Assembly (NCBI RefSeq): GCF_003711515.1
Contig: NW_021167090.1
Coordinates: 248,001 to 312,000 of the forward strand
Length of the DNA: 64,000 nucleotides
Source of the DNA: Sodiomyces alkalinus F11
Lineage: Eukaryota; Ascomycota; Sordariomycetes; Glomerellales; Plectosphaerellaceae
Direction: 5' to 3'
Shown one piece after another: positions 1 to 11,803 of this stretch. The position numbers and the translations under genes were made by a program. Under the pieces are notes generated by a model. It saw only the letters and a program-made list of their open reading frames with translations. It did not search any database and was not told the origin of the DNA. The stretch's first letter is position 1. Each line of letters opens with the position of its first letter.

Positions 1-3000
1 GTGGCAGCGTGACCCACGGCGGATGGAGGATCCGGTCGTTTGCACCGTGCATGGACCCCAAACGCCCACTATTTCTGACTGCCGGTCTAGGAGTGGACGG
101 TGCTCACCTGTCCTCGACAAGAGGACTAATTTTTCCCAAATGGGGATATACCCAAGAAGGGAATAGAACGTGGTACCCCTGGATTGCAATGGTCCAACAT
201 CGGCATTGTACAAGACGTCCTTCTGCACACGAATGGTACATACACCACTCCTTCCAAAGCCTAAAGTAGAAAGACCTGTCTCAGTTCATGATTCGTCCGG
301 TTCTTATTCAACAACCTGTCGCCGACTAGGTAGGACACTCGTGGGAGCATTCTGTGTACGAAGGGGTCAGTCGCCGATAAGGGACACAGTATCCACATGA
401 AGTCTCAGTACGAGAATGTTGTCTGGAAGTAATTACACCAGGGTCCTTCATTATCTCGCGCTTCACCGGAGGAATACCTACCCTCGCTCTCCAATCCCAT
501 GACCTTGGAATAGCAGCCAGAAGTTGCACGGAAGGTTCGGCTTGTCTGTTCCACTTCGTTTTCAATTTTCGGTCTCCCCCGACTTTTCATCGATGTGAAA
601 GTCGGATTCCGTTCGGGGGACAACCTCGTCTCTAGGTCCGTACGACAGTAGTACATACACATACGTGCACACGTGGTTCACGTGGTCCATGATGCATGGT
701 GTGGCTCGAGTTTATCTCTTTCGACAATTTACTGTGATCAATTCATTGATAAGGAGGTTACCTATGTTGAGTGGAAATTCATACTTCGATGGTTGCTTCT
801 GCGGTGATCCTAATCTGATAGCGGGCGGCACATCGTTTCCAGCCTGTGTCAGATGTTTAAATCTCTCATAGGGCTAGGCATCCGCTGCGCATAACCTCAG
901 GGTCCCCACCGCCCCTCTTATCGGCGACTTGTAGCCGGGGCCATCCCCGTTCCGGGGACAAGCGGCTCAGAGGTCATACGTTGTACGTTGTATGTACATA
1001 TTGCCCCTTGCGGGCAAGCGCGCGCGATACATCTGAAGTTCGGAGGGGCCCAGGTACAGATCCACTTTTATCGTGGAGCGGAGAATCCGATCAGTGATCA
1101 TTATCGCCGTTTGCTCCGTCGTTGCGGGCACTCTCATATTCCAGCTATGACCACGCCCAAGGTACCTTGAAAAGACTGGGTACGTTGTAGGTATGGAGAG
1201 ACATTAGGGTTGCTTCTGGACCCGAAGCCACGTACTCGGTGTGCGATGTTGCTAATCGAGGTGCAGAAATAGATATAGCGAACAAAAGTAAGTTTACCTT
1301 GCACAATAAGGTAGAGGCGGTGTGGCTAGGGTAACTATGGACGACGTACTCAATCTCCACGTTGTGCATTCGGACCGGACGAATACAACCGCCGGCCGGA
1401 CGAATTGTAAACGCACCCGGCTGTTATTTTCCCGGCTTGTCTAACGGCGGCAATGTTGAGTTTGGGAGAGCTATGGAGAGGGAGTACTATGTGTGTGTTC
1501 GTACCAATATACGGTATGCGTTGTGTGTCGTGTCGTCGATAATTATCCGCGGGACTCTCCATGTCAATGACCCAATTGAACTGCCCCCCTTTCCTACCCC
1601 ATTGCATTCTTGCTGCCTCCCATGAACCATGCGCCGATGCACCCAGGCCCGTAACCTGCGTATCGGAGACGCCGTAACAGGGTTGTACCCGTGGCTTGGC
1701 CCAAGAAACGCTGTGGGTGGGTTGTCGATGCACCTCTGTGCTGCTGTGGAGACCGATGCGGAAAGTCACCCGCCATGCACTGGAATAGCTTTCGTAATGG
1801 CACGGCAGGGGGTGCCGACGGAGTTGGCCTTGACTGTCACCCCCCCACCCGAGGTATACGAGTAGCTAGGTACTTCACCGCCCGTACTCTATACTCGTAC
1901 GCTACAAGCTCCTCAACCTAAGATACCCAGGTACCCATATATGGGGTCTCTCGTAGGGCTGAACGCTCCGTTATAAGAGCAAAGGGACTTTGGTTGGTGA
2001 CTTTGTCCCAAAAATGGGCTAATTAATTCAACGAACTATAAGGTCCTGCCGTGTCTGATTGGCTTGCCAGCAAATTATTGACGGATTTCCCCGGCATCTC
2101 TCTAAACAACAACGGGCGCTTCCCAACAGTGTCGAAGGGTCCCTAAACAGATACGATGCAATATGTCAAATACGTTGTAATGTCTTGGGTACTGCCTAAC
2201 TATGTGCCTATGTATCGGGTCAAGATGTCTGAAATGTGTGTCTATGAATTGTCTTCTCTTGACGAATAATGCATTTTTCGGTGGAGGTTGAGCCGAGAGT
2301 GGCAAATAGGTACTCGGAATACTCCAGCACGGTGCTCTAGCTCCCTTTACACACTTCTAGAATATCTCATAACTACCTTATCTAACATAGATCTTTTATT
2401 ATAGTGCGGCGTTCGAAGTACTTACTTCGTGCTAACTTAACCCCCTTATCCCTTTCGACGAAGTACTATGTTCTGCTGGATGTTGTCTCGCTTCCATCGG
2501 GCACTGGACTGACTACCTGACCAATCAAGCGGCTGAAGAACCATTATTAACTCGATACTCGGAAGGGTCCGATGCGGGTCGGCCATAATTAGCCTTCGAA
2601 CCAACAGGGAAGTATGGGGTACAGTTACATCAGCTTTCGGTGCCCACTTTGGCCGGACGGCTTGAAACCTTCGAGTCCTACCCCTGTCCACCGCCAGTCT
2701 TGTGTGAGGAACGTCCTCGTTTGGTGTGGAAAAGGCGGAGCAGGGGTAGGAGCGAAGCACTGGACAAGGCGGAGAAGCGAAATGAACCGCTGCTTGCAGC
2801 TCCACTTTGCGAACCCTGCACTTCGTATACGTACCTAAGGTACCTTAGGTACCTAGGTAGTTACAACGTACTTCGCGCCACTCCTCCAACGTATTCATCC
2901 CTAAAATCTCCCATGGAACTTGTTGAGCTTGATAATTTGGGGGTGTGCGAGGGAATCCATCCGTATAACCGCAGCGATGTCGCACCCATCGTCGAAGGCC

Positions 3001-4823
3001 GGTGCCGATGCGGATGCGAATACGCACGTCACCGTGTATCCGCTATCTCCACAATCTCCATGCGACGGATCTGTTTCTTGTTCGGTCTCTATCTTAGCCT
3101 ACTACTACTCGGAAACCCGGCATTTCAACGACCACATCAAATCATATCACTCAGCAGCATCGGCACAGCCGTCGTACGTATGTTTGCACCCCCTGATTAG
3201 TACACAACATGCATTAGCTGTTGAATCGGTAGACCGACTTTTGAGTCACTCGGCATGAAGACACGAAGCTAATGCCACTCAGGGAGCGGCGTCGTCGACG
3301 ACGACAGGTTGGTAAACGAGAAAGGTGTTCCAACCAGAGACGATCCCTCCACTCGGTCTTTGTCCGGTCCTTTCATGAGCCGGAGTTGAGAACCGCCTTC
3401 GTGCGATGATTGTCGAAATTATGTCCGTCCTTCCGCGTATCGCGTATCGGTCTTGCCCAACCTGGAGCGGTTTTCGGAGGCGCGTGGGTTCACTTTGTCG
3501 TCGTGTGGGAGCCGAGGCCGAGTTTTCCGACCCTGCCCGGGAAGTATGCGACCAAGTCGGTGAGCCTCTCACTCCCTCTGCACGAGCAGGATTTCGTTTC
3601 CCCCCCCCCTTTCTTTTTGCCTTTCCTTTTGGGGGTTGGATGGGAAAGGCGGGCTGCTGAAAAACTTGATGCCCGTGACTACCTTCGTCACACTGAAGAA
3701 ATCCAAAGACGCAGGGCCCTTGGGAAGACCATGCACTCCAGGCCACTGGCCGAGACCCGACCGAGTCCTGCAGAGCCCGATCGCTATCTCTTAATCCATC
3801 GACTTCCCTTGTCCCCCTAGCTTCTAGTTCTTCTCCGCGAGGCTGGCAAGGCTGGCGTACAAGCCAAACGCAATTGTTTCCAATGTGATGACATTGAAAG
3901 GGGGGAACAAAGGAGAAGGGCAGTCGCTTATCAGAAGCTGCAGTACTCCTACAGTCGCTATGGTCCCAGGGATTCGGATCACGGCTTATGTGCCAAGACG
4001 TGATAAGCACCCTATTTGCACCTGTGCTTCAACCCTAGTCGTCTGTGAGCACCATTTGGCATTGAACATCAAGATTCCCTTTGTGACGCAAAGGCATCTT
4101 GATCATTCATGGACGGGCTGTTAAGCCGGGGCCTGACCGAGAATGCCATTGGGAGGCTCGGGATAATGATCTCGACCACGTTGCATGGTTTCTGAGTGTC
4201 GATTTGCACCGAACAATGCCTCGGTCAAAAAAGACCTGGTCGCACAGAGTTTCTTCAGGCGACCGAAGAGGAATCCACGAACAGTCATCGAGGGTTCCGT
4301 CTACTATGAAAGCCAGTTTTCCAAGACAACCCCACGGGTTTTGTGCTCTGAAGCCAGAAACAATGCCCAGCTAATCTCGTAACAGACCATGCAGCAGGTC
4401 CATGGCCTGGCTGTGTCCTGTACGGAAACCGGCTCTTTAGCTTGTCAATTGACCTCGCGGTGTAAAGACATGGCTCTTTGCTAGGGCTCTACACAGGCAG
4501 TGCCGGAATAGTACCTAGGCTTCCTGGCAGCAACATCCTGCCATCCTACAACACGGAGTTTATACCCATTACCGCTGCTGTGGAGGTCGAATGGGTCGCC
4601 TCTGGAGTTGGCTCAGGTACTACGAAGTAAGGAAGAGGTGCCGAAGCCACCGACCTTTGAGAATTTTTTTTTCTTTCAAGACGGGGTTTGAGAAGTGGGA
4701 GATATATTTCGGTGTCTCACGGGTTGAATCTACCACGCCCCGACTCTGCACCGGGGCGTCGTATGGGTATACCGTATACCCCAACCCAGAACCTCTCCTT
4801 CTCTCCTCGTCTCCCGCATTAAT
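1..4823. other. No supportable gene (4.8 kb)
   Basis: Only short, overlapping open frames occur on both strands, without recognisable domains, introns with conserved flanks or a consistent coding frame. The longest (3279-4010 minus) is Arg/Ser/Pro-rich and overlaps equally good frames on the other strand, so I read it as chance. A palindromic stretch near 2831-2860 carries TACCTAGGTA-type repeats. The tract may be decayed sequence leading into the antiporter pseudogene, but I see no transposon ends. Confidence 0.5.
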
Positions 4824-7396
4824 TTGCTTGAGCACGATGATGGAAGCTTTGAAACATCTAACGATGAGTTTACCCAATGCCGCAATGGGAAGCGCTCCAC
4901 TGAGGGAACCTCGTTTGCCATGTCGCCCAATATCAAGTTATCAACTCCCTACCCTTACCGACTTCAGGTCGCCATCATCGTCATCTTCTGTCGACTACTG
5001 CACTTGCCACTAGCCCGTCTCAAGCAGCCACGCGTCATAGCTGAGGTGATCGGTGGCATCCTCCTCGGCCCGTCAGCCATGATGCACATCCCCGGCTTTC
5101 AGGAGGTCATCTTCCCCACGTAATCCATGCCTCCTGTACTGGGCAATGTCGCCAACTTGGGCATGTTCTCTTCCTCTTCCTCGTTGGCCTTGAACTGGAC
5201 ATGTGCCTCATCGCCAACAACTGGAAAGCAGCCCTGAGCGTTGGCTTAGCAGGTATGATCTTGCCTTTGGGCTTGGGCTGCGCCATTGCCTGGGGCCTTT
5301 ATACGCAATTCCACGCCGAGGAGAACGACAACCCCATTAGTTTCGGCATCTACAACCTCTTCATCGGCACGGCCTTGTGTATAACGGCCTTCCCCATCCT
5401 TTGTCGGATCATGTCTGAGCTCAAGATTCTTCACAAGCCTGTGGGGGTCGTCGTCCTCGCCGGCTAGATTCTCCTCGCTCTCTGCGTCGCTCTTGTCAAC
5501 AATACCCCGGGACTGACCGCCTTATGGGTCTTACTCTGTTGCATCGGCTGGGGTTTGCTTCTGACTTTCGGCGTTCGCCCAGTCCTGCCTGACACGCATT
5601 TTGCGGCGTACAGGTAGCCTGCACCATGGCCCGACCCAAGGTGTGGTCGCTTTGACATTGCTTCCATCCTCTTTCTTCCTTTCTTCTTTGCCCTCTCAGG
5701 TTTGAACATGGACATCGGTCTTCTCGATGACGTCGTGGCTTGGGGGTACGTGGTTGGTGTTATCGCCGTTGCTTTTGCCGGCAAGATCATCGGCGGAGCC
5801 GTAGCAGCGCGCCTCTGTAAATTTGTGTGGAGGGAAGGCTTCACCATTGGAGTTCTTATGAGCTGCAAAGGTCTTATTGAGCTAATTGTACTCGTGAGTG
5901 CTGTTTATAAACCTCTAAATCCTCGCACACCACATACACTGACTTGCCAATACAGAATAATGCATATTGGTTTGGAAGCTGGCATTTTATCCCGGCAAAC
6001 CTTCACCATCTCGTCATTATGGCTGTGGTATGTGGCAGATGGCTCCCAACGACACCAGCGGGTTCACTAGACACTGATACGGAAGCAGGTCACCACGGTT
6101 GCGACGACCCCACTGACGCACCTCCTATACCCTCCTTGGTACCAGCAGAAGTTGGGAAAATGGAAGAGGGGCGAGATCGACTGGAACGGCGACCCGAAGC
6201 CTGGTTCCGGTATATCTGTTCTTCTAGAGAATATTTCCAACTTCGAGATGAAGTCACTATTGGTACAGATCCGACTCGACTCGTTGCCCGCCATATTCAC
6301 TCTCGTCACGCTTCTGGGGAAAAGCGCAAAGGCCGGGGATTCCACAAATGGGCACGAAAACAGATCTTACGAGGTGGTGAGTCACAGCGCGGGCCAAGAG
6401 CTGGTCAGATACACCGAGCTGCTCAAGGCTCACGGCCTCCGCATGCTGGAGCTTACCCAGCGCGAGTCCTCTGTCATGCGAGTTGCCGAGCAGGAACATG
6501 TACAGAGGGACCCGATCATCGGTGCCTTCACCACTTTTACGCAGCTGCAGTCGCTCACCGTTTCCGCGAGTCTTGCCGTGGTTCCCACTTCGTTGTACGC
6601 CGAAACGGTCATCTCCCACGCCCGAAACGTTTTATCTGATGTAGCCATCATCCCCTGGGGTGAATACGGCAACGTCTCGCCGGTCACCAGTCCAACAGAG
6701 CCCCTGATATTCCCAGGACTATCGGCAATACGTTCATCCACAGTCATGGGGCTTTTCAGCCGGCGGCGGACAAGATGCACCGCGTATTTCTCCCGTTCTT
6801 TGGCGGGGTCGACGACCGGGGCGGCGCTCGGGTTAACTTTACAGCTGGCCCGTAATCCGGACGTGAGGGTCACCATCGCTCATTGTGCCGTTAAAGATGT
6901 CGCAGCGAGCGAAGGCAAGGCCGATGAGGGCAACGCGAATGTTGGGCTTGAAGACGCCGAGTTGCTAGCCGCGTTGCAAGTGTCCCTTGCGGTCGCCACA
7001 AAGAACCGTGTCTCCTTCACGAACGCGGCGGTAAGCAGAGCCGAGGCCTTGGAAAAGGCGAGAGTTCACGCCAGAATCTGTTTATGCAAACATTCCAGAG
7101 AAACAAACAGCCTTGTCATCATCGGTCGCCGACATCCACTGTTCGATGCCGTCGAGTCTGTCTCGGTCCAGGTGGACCTGAAGTTGGCCGTTGGTGCCGT
7201 AGCCGAACATGTGGTCAAGAGTGATCTTCAGTTCAAAGCCAGTGCGCTTATTGTTCAGCCCGCAGCGCAGACCTCGGACCCCAGGGATAATCAGCTTAGG
7301 GGATCTAGGGAGAGAGAAGAAAAAAAGGTGTGCGGGTGTGGTACTAGTACTGTTGATTCAATTGGGCACGGCCAGCATTTCTGTCTTGTGGGATAA
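4824..7396 (+). pseudogene. Broken KHA1-like K+/H+ antiporter (CPA2 family)
   Basis: The intact family member would be an integral-membrane monovalent cation/H+ exchanger with about a dozen membrane helices and a long cytosolic C-terminal tail. Pieces are unmistakable: [20 protein letters not shown] (about 5010-5075), VGLAGMILPLGLGCAIAWGL (5233-5293), FFALSGLNMDIGLLDDV (5683-5735), GKIIGGAVAAR (5782-5814) and the tail YPPWYQQKLGKWKRGEIDWNG followed by a long open frame to 7396. They lie in different frames. I see an in-frame TAA at 5121, a frame change near 5168, a TAG at 5465, a jump near 5655 where the helices between GVVALT and LFLPFFFALSG are missing, and a further shift around 5955-6130 after a plausible intron (5895-5953). 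The GxGNDxxGW segment expected near 5465, which carries the family's conserved Asn-Asp, is absent. Base composition is normal, so decay is by indels rather than RIP. Confidence 0.85.
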
Positions 7397-8039
7397 CGAC
7401 TTTGGCGTATAAAGGGCGGGGATTATCAATCCTTTCCAATAGACCAGACACTGAACAAACTGTACAGGCCTCTGGATTCGCTTTAGGCTCCCACGAGAAA
7501 TGCTCATTATGCGGGGAAAGGCTACAGATATACGAGCGATTGCGTGCCATCCGATGATTCCCAGCTTCAATCTCGTCCCCTGAGCCCGACACGTCACAGG
7601 AAAGGCCCAAAGTGTATGAATGAAGCAAAAGGTGAAGGCATATATCTTCTATTGGCAGATACTCCATCCTCTTGGTTTTGCGACGTACATACACATATGC
7701 AACAGGTGTGGCAGGTCAGCAGTCTCAGCTTTCCCGCCTGCAAGCGCTTCTCGCTTTTCGAAGCAACGACAGCTTCTCTCTCCTGCCTCTTGACTCTGCG
7801 ATCTCGCCGGCCCATCTCTAAGCCGGGTTTCTCACTCTCTGCGTTCTCCGTTTTGTCGTATAACTATCCACTCGAACAACGAGAACTCGCCCCTTCAAGC
7901 CCCCCTTTTCCCTTGTCCTCCCGTAGTGTCAACTAAGGGGTATGCCATGCCGTGGGTATAATACGCTGGGAAGGGGAAGCCGATTCCGTCATCAAACATG
8001 GCCGGAAAAAGGTTTACCGAACCACGGGATGCCCGAATT

Positions 8040-8056
8040 CCCCCCCCCCCCCCCCC
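8040..8056. repeat. Poly-C tract (17 nt)
   Basis: An uninterrupted run of 17 C residues follows GAATT. The length may be unreliable in any assembly. Confidence 0.9.
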
Positions 8057-8634
8057 TTTGCCTCCGTCGTAGGATCCGGCGACCTTTTCTCCAGAAAGAT
8101 GTTGCCAGCCAGACAAGAAGTTGTGTAAAGTTGAATCGTACCATCCCGTTTTCCACGCCGTCCGCTCGCGGAAGAATCAAATGATGTCGAGAAGAATGTC
8201 CAGCGCCGCTGCTTGTGCTAAAACAAGAATAACACCATCCCGTTCCCTCCTATGATTCCACCGTCCCCCACCGCCAACCACTAAGAAGAAGGGAAATGAG
8301 AAGGAAAAAAAAAGGGAAAAAAAAGCCACCTGTCCTTTTAGCCGAGGGCCATGCAAAATAATTCACAAGAAGGAAAGAATTTTGTGTAACTCCGCATCCC
8401 CAGGAAGACATCGAACCTCATGTACGTGTGTGTTCCTTGGAAAGCCAAAACAAAACGAAAACCCTAAACCAGCCGGCAAAGTAATTGCCTCTTCGCGAGC
8501 CAGAGTTTCCTTACCATCATGCTTCATCCCGCTTGCTCAGAAAGAAGGGGAACAAAGAGAGATATTCTTTGTTTCCCAATGATACGGCCCCCTATTTCGA
8601 ACGTAGTAAAAAGAAGAGAAGAAAAAAAAAAAGA

Positions 8635-8655
8635 GAAACGAAACGAAACGAAACG
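8635..8655. repeat. (GAAAC)4 pentanucleotide repeat
   Basis: Four tandem copies of GAAAC lie within an A/G-rich tract just downstream of the CAF40 stop codon. Confidence 0.85.
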
Positions 8656-8811
8656 AAAAGAAAAAGTGGTTGGATATAGATAAGCCATGACCGGAAAAGA
8701 AAACCAGAATGCCCGTTGCTCCTCGTCGCCGAATCATGCGTAATGGTACAGGTGGATGAAATCCTCGATGGATAGATAAATCTAGGCCAAGAAAGGGAGC
8801 TGGCGGGCTCA

Positions 8812-10296
8812 TCACAAGCCGGAATGGTTGCCAGCACCGGGTTCGACCACGTTGTCGGAAAGGTTGATTAGTAGCTGGGCGAGGCATCTCTTCGTGGCGG
8901 CGTCGTCTCGGAGTACGTTGGAGAAGGTGGCGTCTCGAAGAGGCTCTGGTAGACATTGTCGGAGTGCTTCGCGAGCTCGGGCATTATCGCTGAGTCTATG
9001 GACGTCGCCTGTTAGCAGCAAATAAAAGAGAAACCCCGAATGGAAGGAAGGGCAAGTAAAAGTTCGCGGACGTTTGATCCAGGACCAAAGGGACCAGGGG
9101 CCGACTACGAACCGTAAGAAGCATCGTACAACGTGCTTCAAGAGCCTAGCGGTCTGCTGCTCGACGAGTTGGGCAACCATATTGCTCAGGACAGTGCCGA
9201 CAGCATAAAACCGCTCGTAGGTGGCGCAGATGTAATTCAAGCCACTATCATCAAGCAGAATCTTCTGGACGATGAAGATGGCAACGGTCTTGCTCAGTTC
9301 CGAGCCAGTCTCCATGATGCGCAAGCAGAGCGGGATGATCTCTGTAGTGAGGAGGAAGTTGATGACCTCGGATGAGTCGTTTTTAACAAGGGCGCCGATG
9401 ACGCCGAGCGAAGTCAGACGTAGGTATTCAAAGGGTCTCGACTTGGACGTGGTATTGAGAAACGGATAGAGAAATAGAGGGATGTGAGCTGCGAGATTTT
9501 ACCAATGGCAACGTTAGCTATCCGAAACTTTTATGCCTTTTTTTTTTTCTTTTCTTTCTTTGTGTTTGCATAGGAGGGTTGAGGTGCGGGTTCAAGCGGC
9601 GCTAAACGACAGGGCTGACTTACCGTTCAAGAAGAGATTTCGAGTATCGTTGTGAGACGCGACGCACTGCAGGAGTGCCAACGCATTGCAAACCCTGTTG
9701 GAGGCGGCGGCTGTCAACTGAGAGGGGCTCAGCAGCGTATAGACCGAGATGATTTCTTGGAGCAGGGATGTCATGACACCTATGTATGTAACAGTTAGAG
9801 AAGAAGTCATTGCATTTCGGGAATAGCGCGTGCGCAAAAAGAACAGAAAGAGAGCAATATTATTTTCCGAGGAGAAAAAAAGGAAAGAAAGAAAGAAAGC
9901 GTGGGGGCAAGGAATGATGGCCGACGTACCAAACGAATGCCACAAAATCAAGGCCAGCTCAGGCACCTGCTCTCGCTTCTTGCTTAGTTCCAACAGGGCA
10001 GCTTCTCGAGTATTTTCGTTGAGCAGGTCGGCAATGTACGCCATGGTGCGGCGGTTGTCTTCGGAAATGTTCTCATGGGCGGCATCTTGACCATGGGCAG
10101 CACCGGCGAGCGCTGCCACGGTGTTATGGGCGCCAGCCAGACGGTTATAGTGTTGCTGCTGGGCGGCAGAAGCAGCGGCGGCGGCGGCGGCAGCTTGTTG
10201 TGCATGTTGATGGTGAGTTGACTGCTGGTGCATCCAGGATGAATCCGCTTGCGGATTATACTGATGATGCCCGTAGACGTGAGGTGCCGGCATCAT
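8812..10296 (-). CDS. CAF40: CCR4-NOT complex subunit CAF40 / RCD1 (CNOT9)
   Basis: This is a subunit of the CCR4-NOT deadenylase complex, which shortens poly(A) tails and represses translation. I read four exons: 10296-9930, 9779-9624, 9488-9113 and 8995-8812. They join to 361 codons (360 aa). The N-terminal ~65 residues are low complexity (His/Gln, with a run of Ala). The armadillo-like RCD1 core follows, with stretches such as [67 protein letters not shown] and [19 protein letters not shown], diagnostic of the family. Donors are GTACGT, GTAAGT and GTTCGT; the last intron (9112-8996) is a multiple of three and is silent if unspliced. The start at 10296 is the first Met of the frame. The gene is convergent with nothing intact; KIN1 lies upstream on the same strand. 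Confidence 0.95.
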
Positions 10297-11803
10297 CTTG
10301 GCCAGGACGAAAGGGGAGCGTGCTGGTCAGGATGGTTCGGTTTCGGGGGGACAATAGTCCAAGGGAGTTCGAAGTGTAGTCGGGAGTTGAAAGGTAGGCA
10401 AAAAATTGAAACGAGTAGGTATGTGGCACAAAAGGCTTCGAGTTCGAAGGGTGGTTGAACGGTAGGCAAGTCGCGGTCGCGAGTCGCAAGTCGCAGTGTG
10501 GACGTATGACAGTGTTAATACAGACAGGTTCCGGGACTTGGGACCTCTCAGCGCGTTAGGGCAAGTGGAGATGGTCTCCCCGTTGACCGACGTGAAAAAC
10601 TCGTAGATGTCCCTTCAGAGAAGTGGAACAAAGAGAGCCGGTGGTGGTAGTGGCTGGCGCCGAAATGCGGTCTGTAGAAGTATGGATAAAGATGCTTTGT
10701 CGAACCAATGGACCAAAAGCCCGAGCTGTGCGATGTTCAGAATCTTGGGGTCTTGGCGTCCGCTGTCTGGGTTGTACTGCCGTAGATGCTGATCGCTGTA
10801 GTGCTCACAACGCCGTCCTCCTTGCTGTTCTTGTGCTCGAGGGTAGGTAGGTATTCGATCAGGACGGTCGTGGTCGAATCGTGGGGAATTTGTTGGGGGC
10901 AGAAAAGGGCTTTGGACCTGACAAGTCGGGAAGGTTAGATCGGTCGTTCAAGGTGGAGGTGGCTGTCCAGTGTCCCTCCTCCATCATGACAGAGTCAGTG
11001 CACTACTCCGTCCACCGTGGCTCCGGCAAATACGTGCTTACATAACCTCACATTTTAACTTGTTCACAAGGATATTTTGTTGGGTGAGGTACCCGCTTAT
11101 CCAGTGGGGTGCAAAGACGAGACGTATCCGTAGGTATATAGATTGCGTAATCGGCCGTTAGGTTATTCCACCCCCGAGGGAGGTCTGTGGGATAAGGGAA
11201 TCAACAACAAACACATTTCTTAGTGCTTTATACTGAGTAGACATATAATTAAGTTGAACGCCTCTAAGCTGACCCTTTCTCACTGTTACTACCTATGTAC
11301 CTAGGAGCGAAAAATACGCTGGATTATTACTTAGTTGTGCGCTTAAGGAGCACTTGGTCATCAGCCCAAAATGCTTGAACTTGATTGAAACCGCTGGACG
11401 GCCCAAACCAGATGCAAATGGCCTTCAGATGCAGTGCAGAAACAGAAACGTCAAGAACAGACCTGCTCCAAAAGCAAATGCCTCCTTTAACTTGCTCTCC
11501 GTGACCATGCATCTTCTCCCCTCCCATCTCCCTCCTCATCCGTTGCTATTTCCCATCCTAGATTGTGTCCCAGGGCAATAGCAGTAAACCAAAGCCGGCA
11601 AAGAAAATAGAAAGAAGAAAAGAAGAAGAAAAGAATCAGGTGGATGGAGCCACAGGGCTCAGCTGTTTGACAACAAGGCCGCAAGGCGCCATGCGTTAAC
11701 CTCAGATGACGTCGCGTTCTTCGCCTTCGTCGCTGCTGGCTGCTGCACTGGCGACCTCGTCCTCTTCCGCCGCCCGCAGCCTTAGATGTTCCGGTGCCCC
11801 GCC
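10297..11803. other. Intergenic between CAF40 and KIN1
   Basis: This stretch is the CAF40 5' region and the KIN1 3' region. No further gene or RNA is recognised. Confidence 0.6.

Larger units (their letters stand above)
7397..8811. other. Intergenic, simple repeats
   Basis: No gene seen. The stretch lies between the antiporter remnant and the 3' end of CAF40 and holds a 17-nt C run, A-rich tracts (8306-8330, 8608-8634) and a GAAAC repeat. Confidence 0.6.

Noticed and set aside
3279..4010. 243-codon frame on the minus strand
   Set aside because: No family resemblance, low-complexity Arg/Ser/Pro content, and equal-sized frames overlap it on the plus strand.
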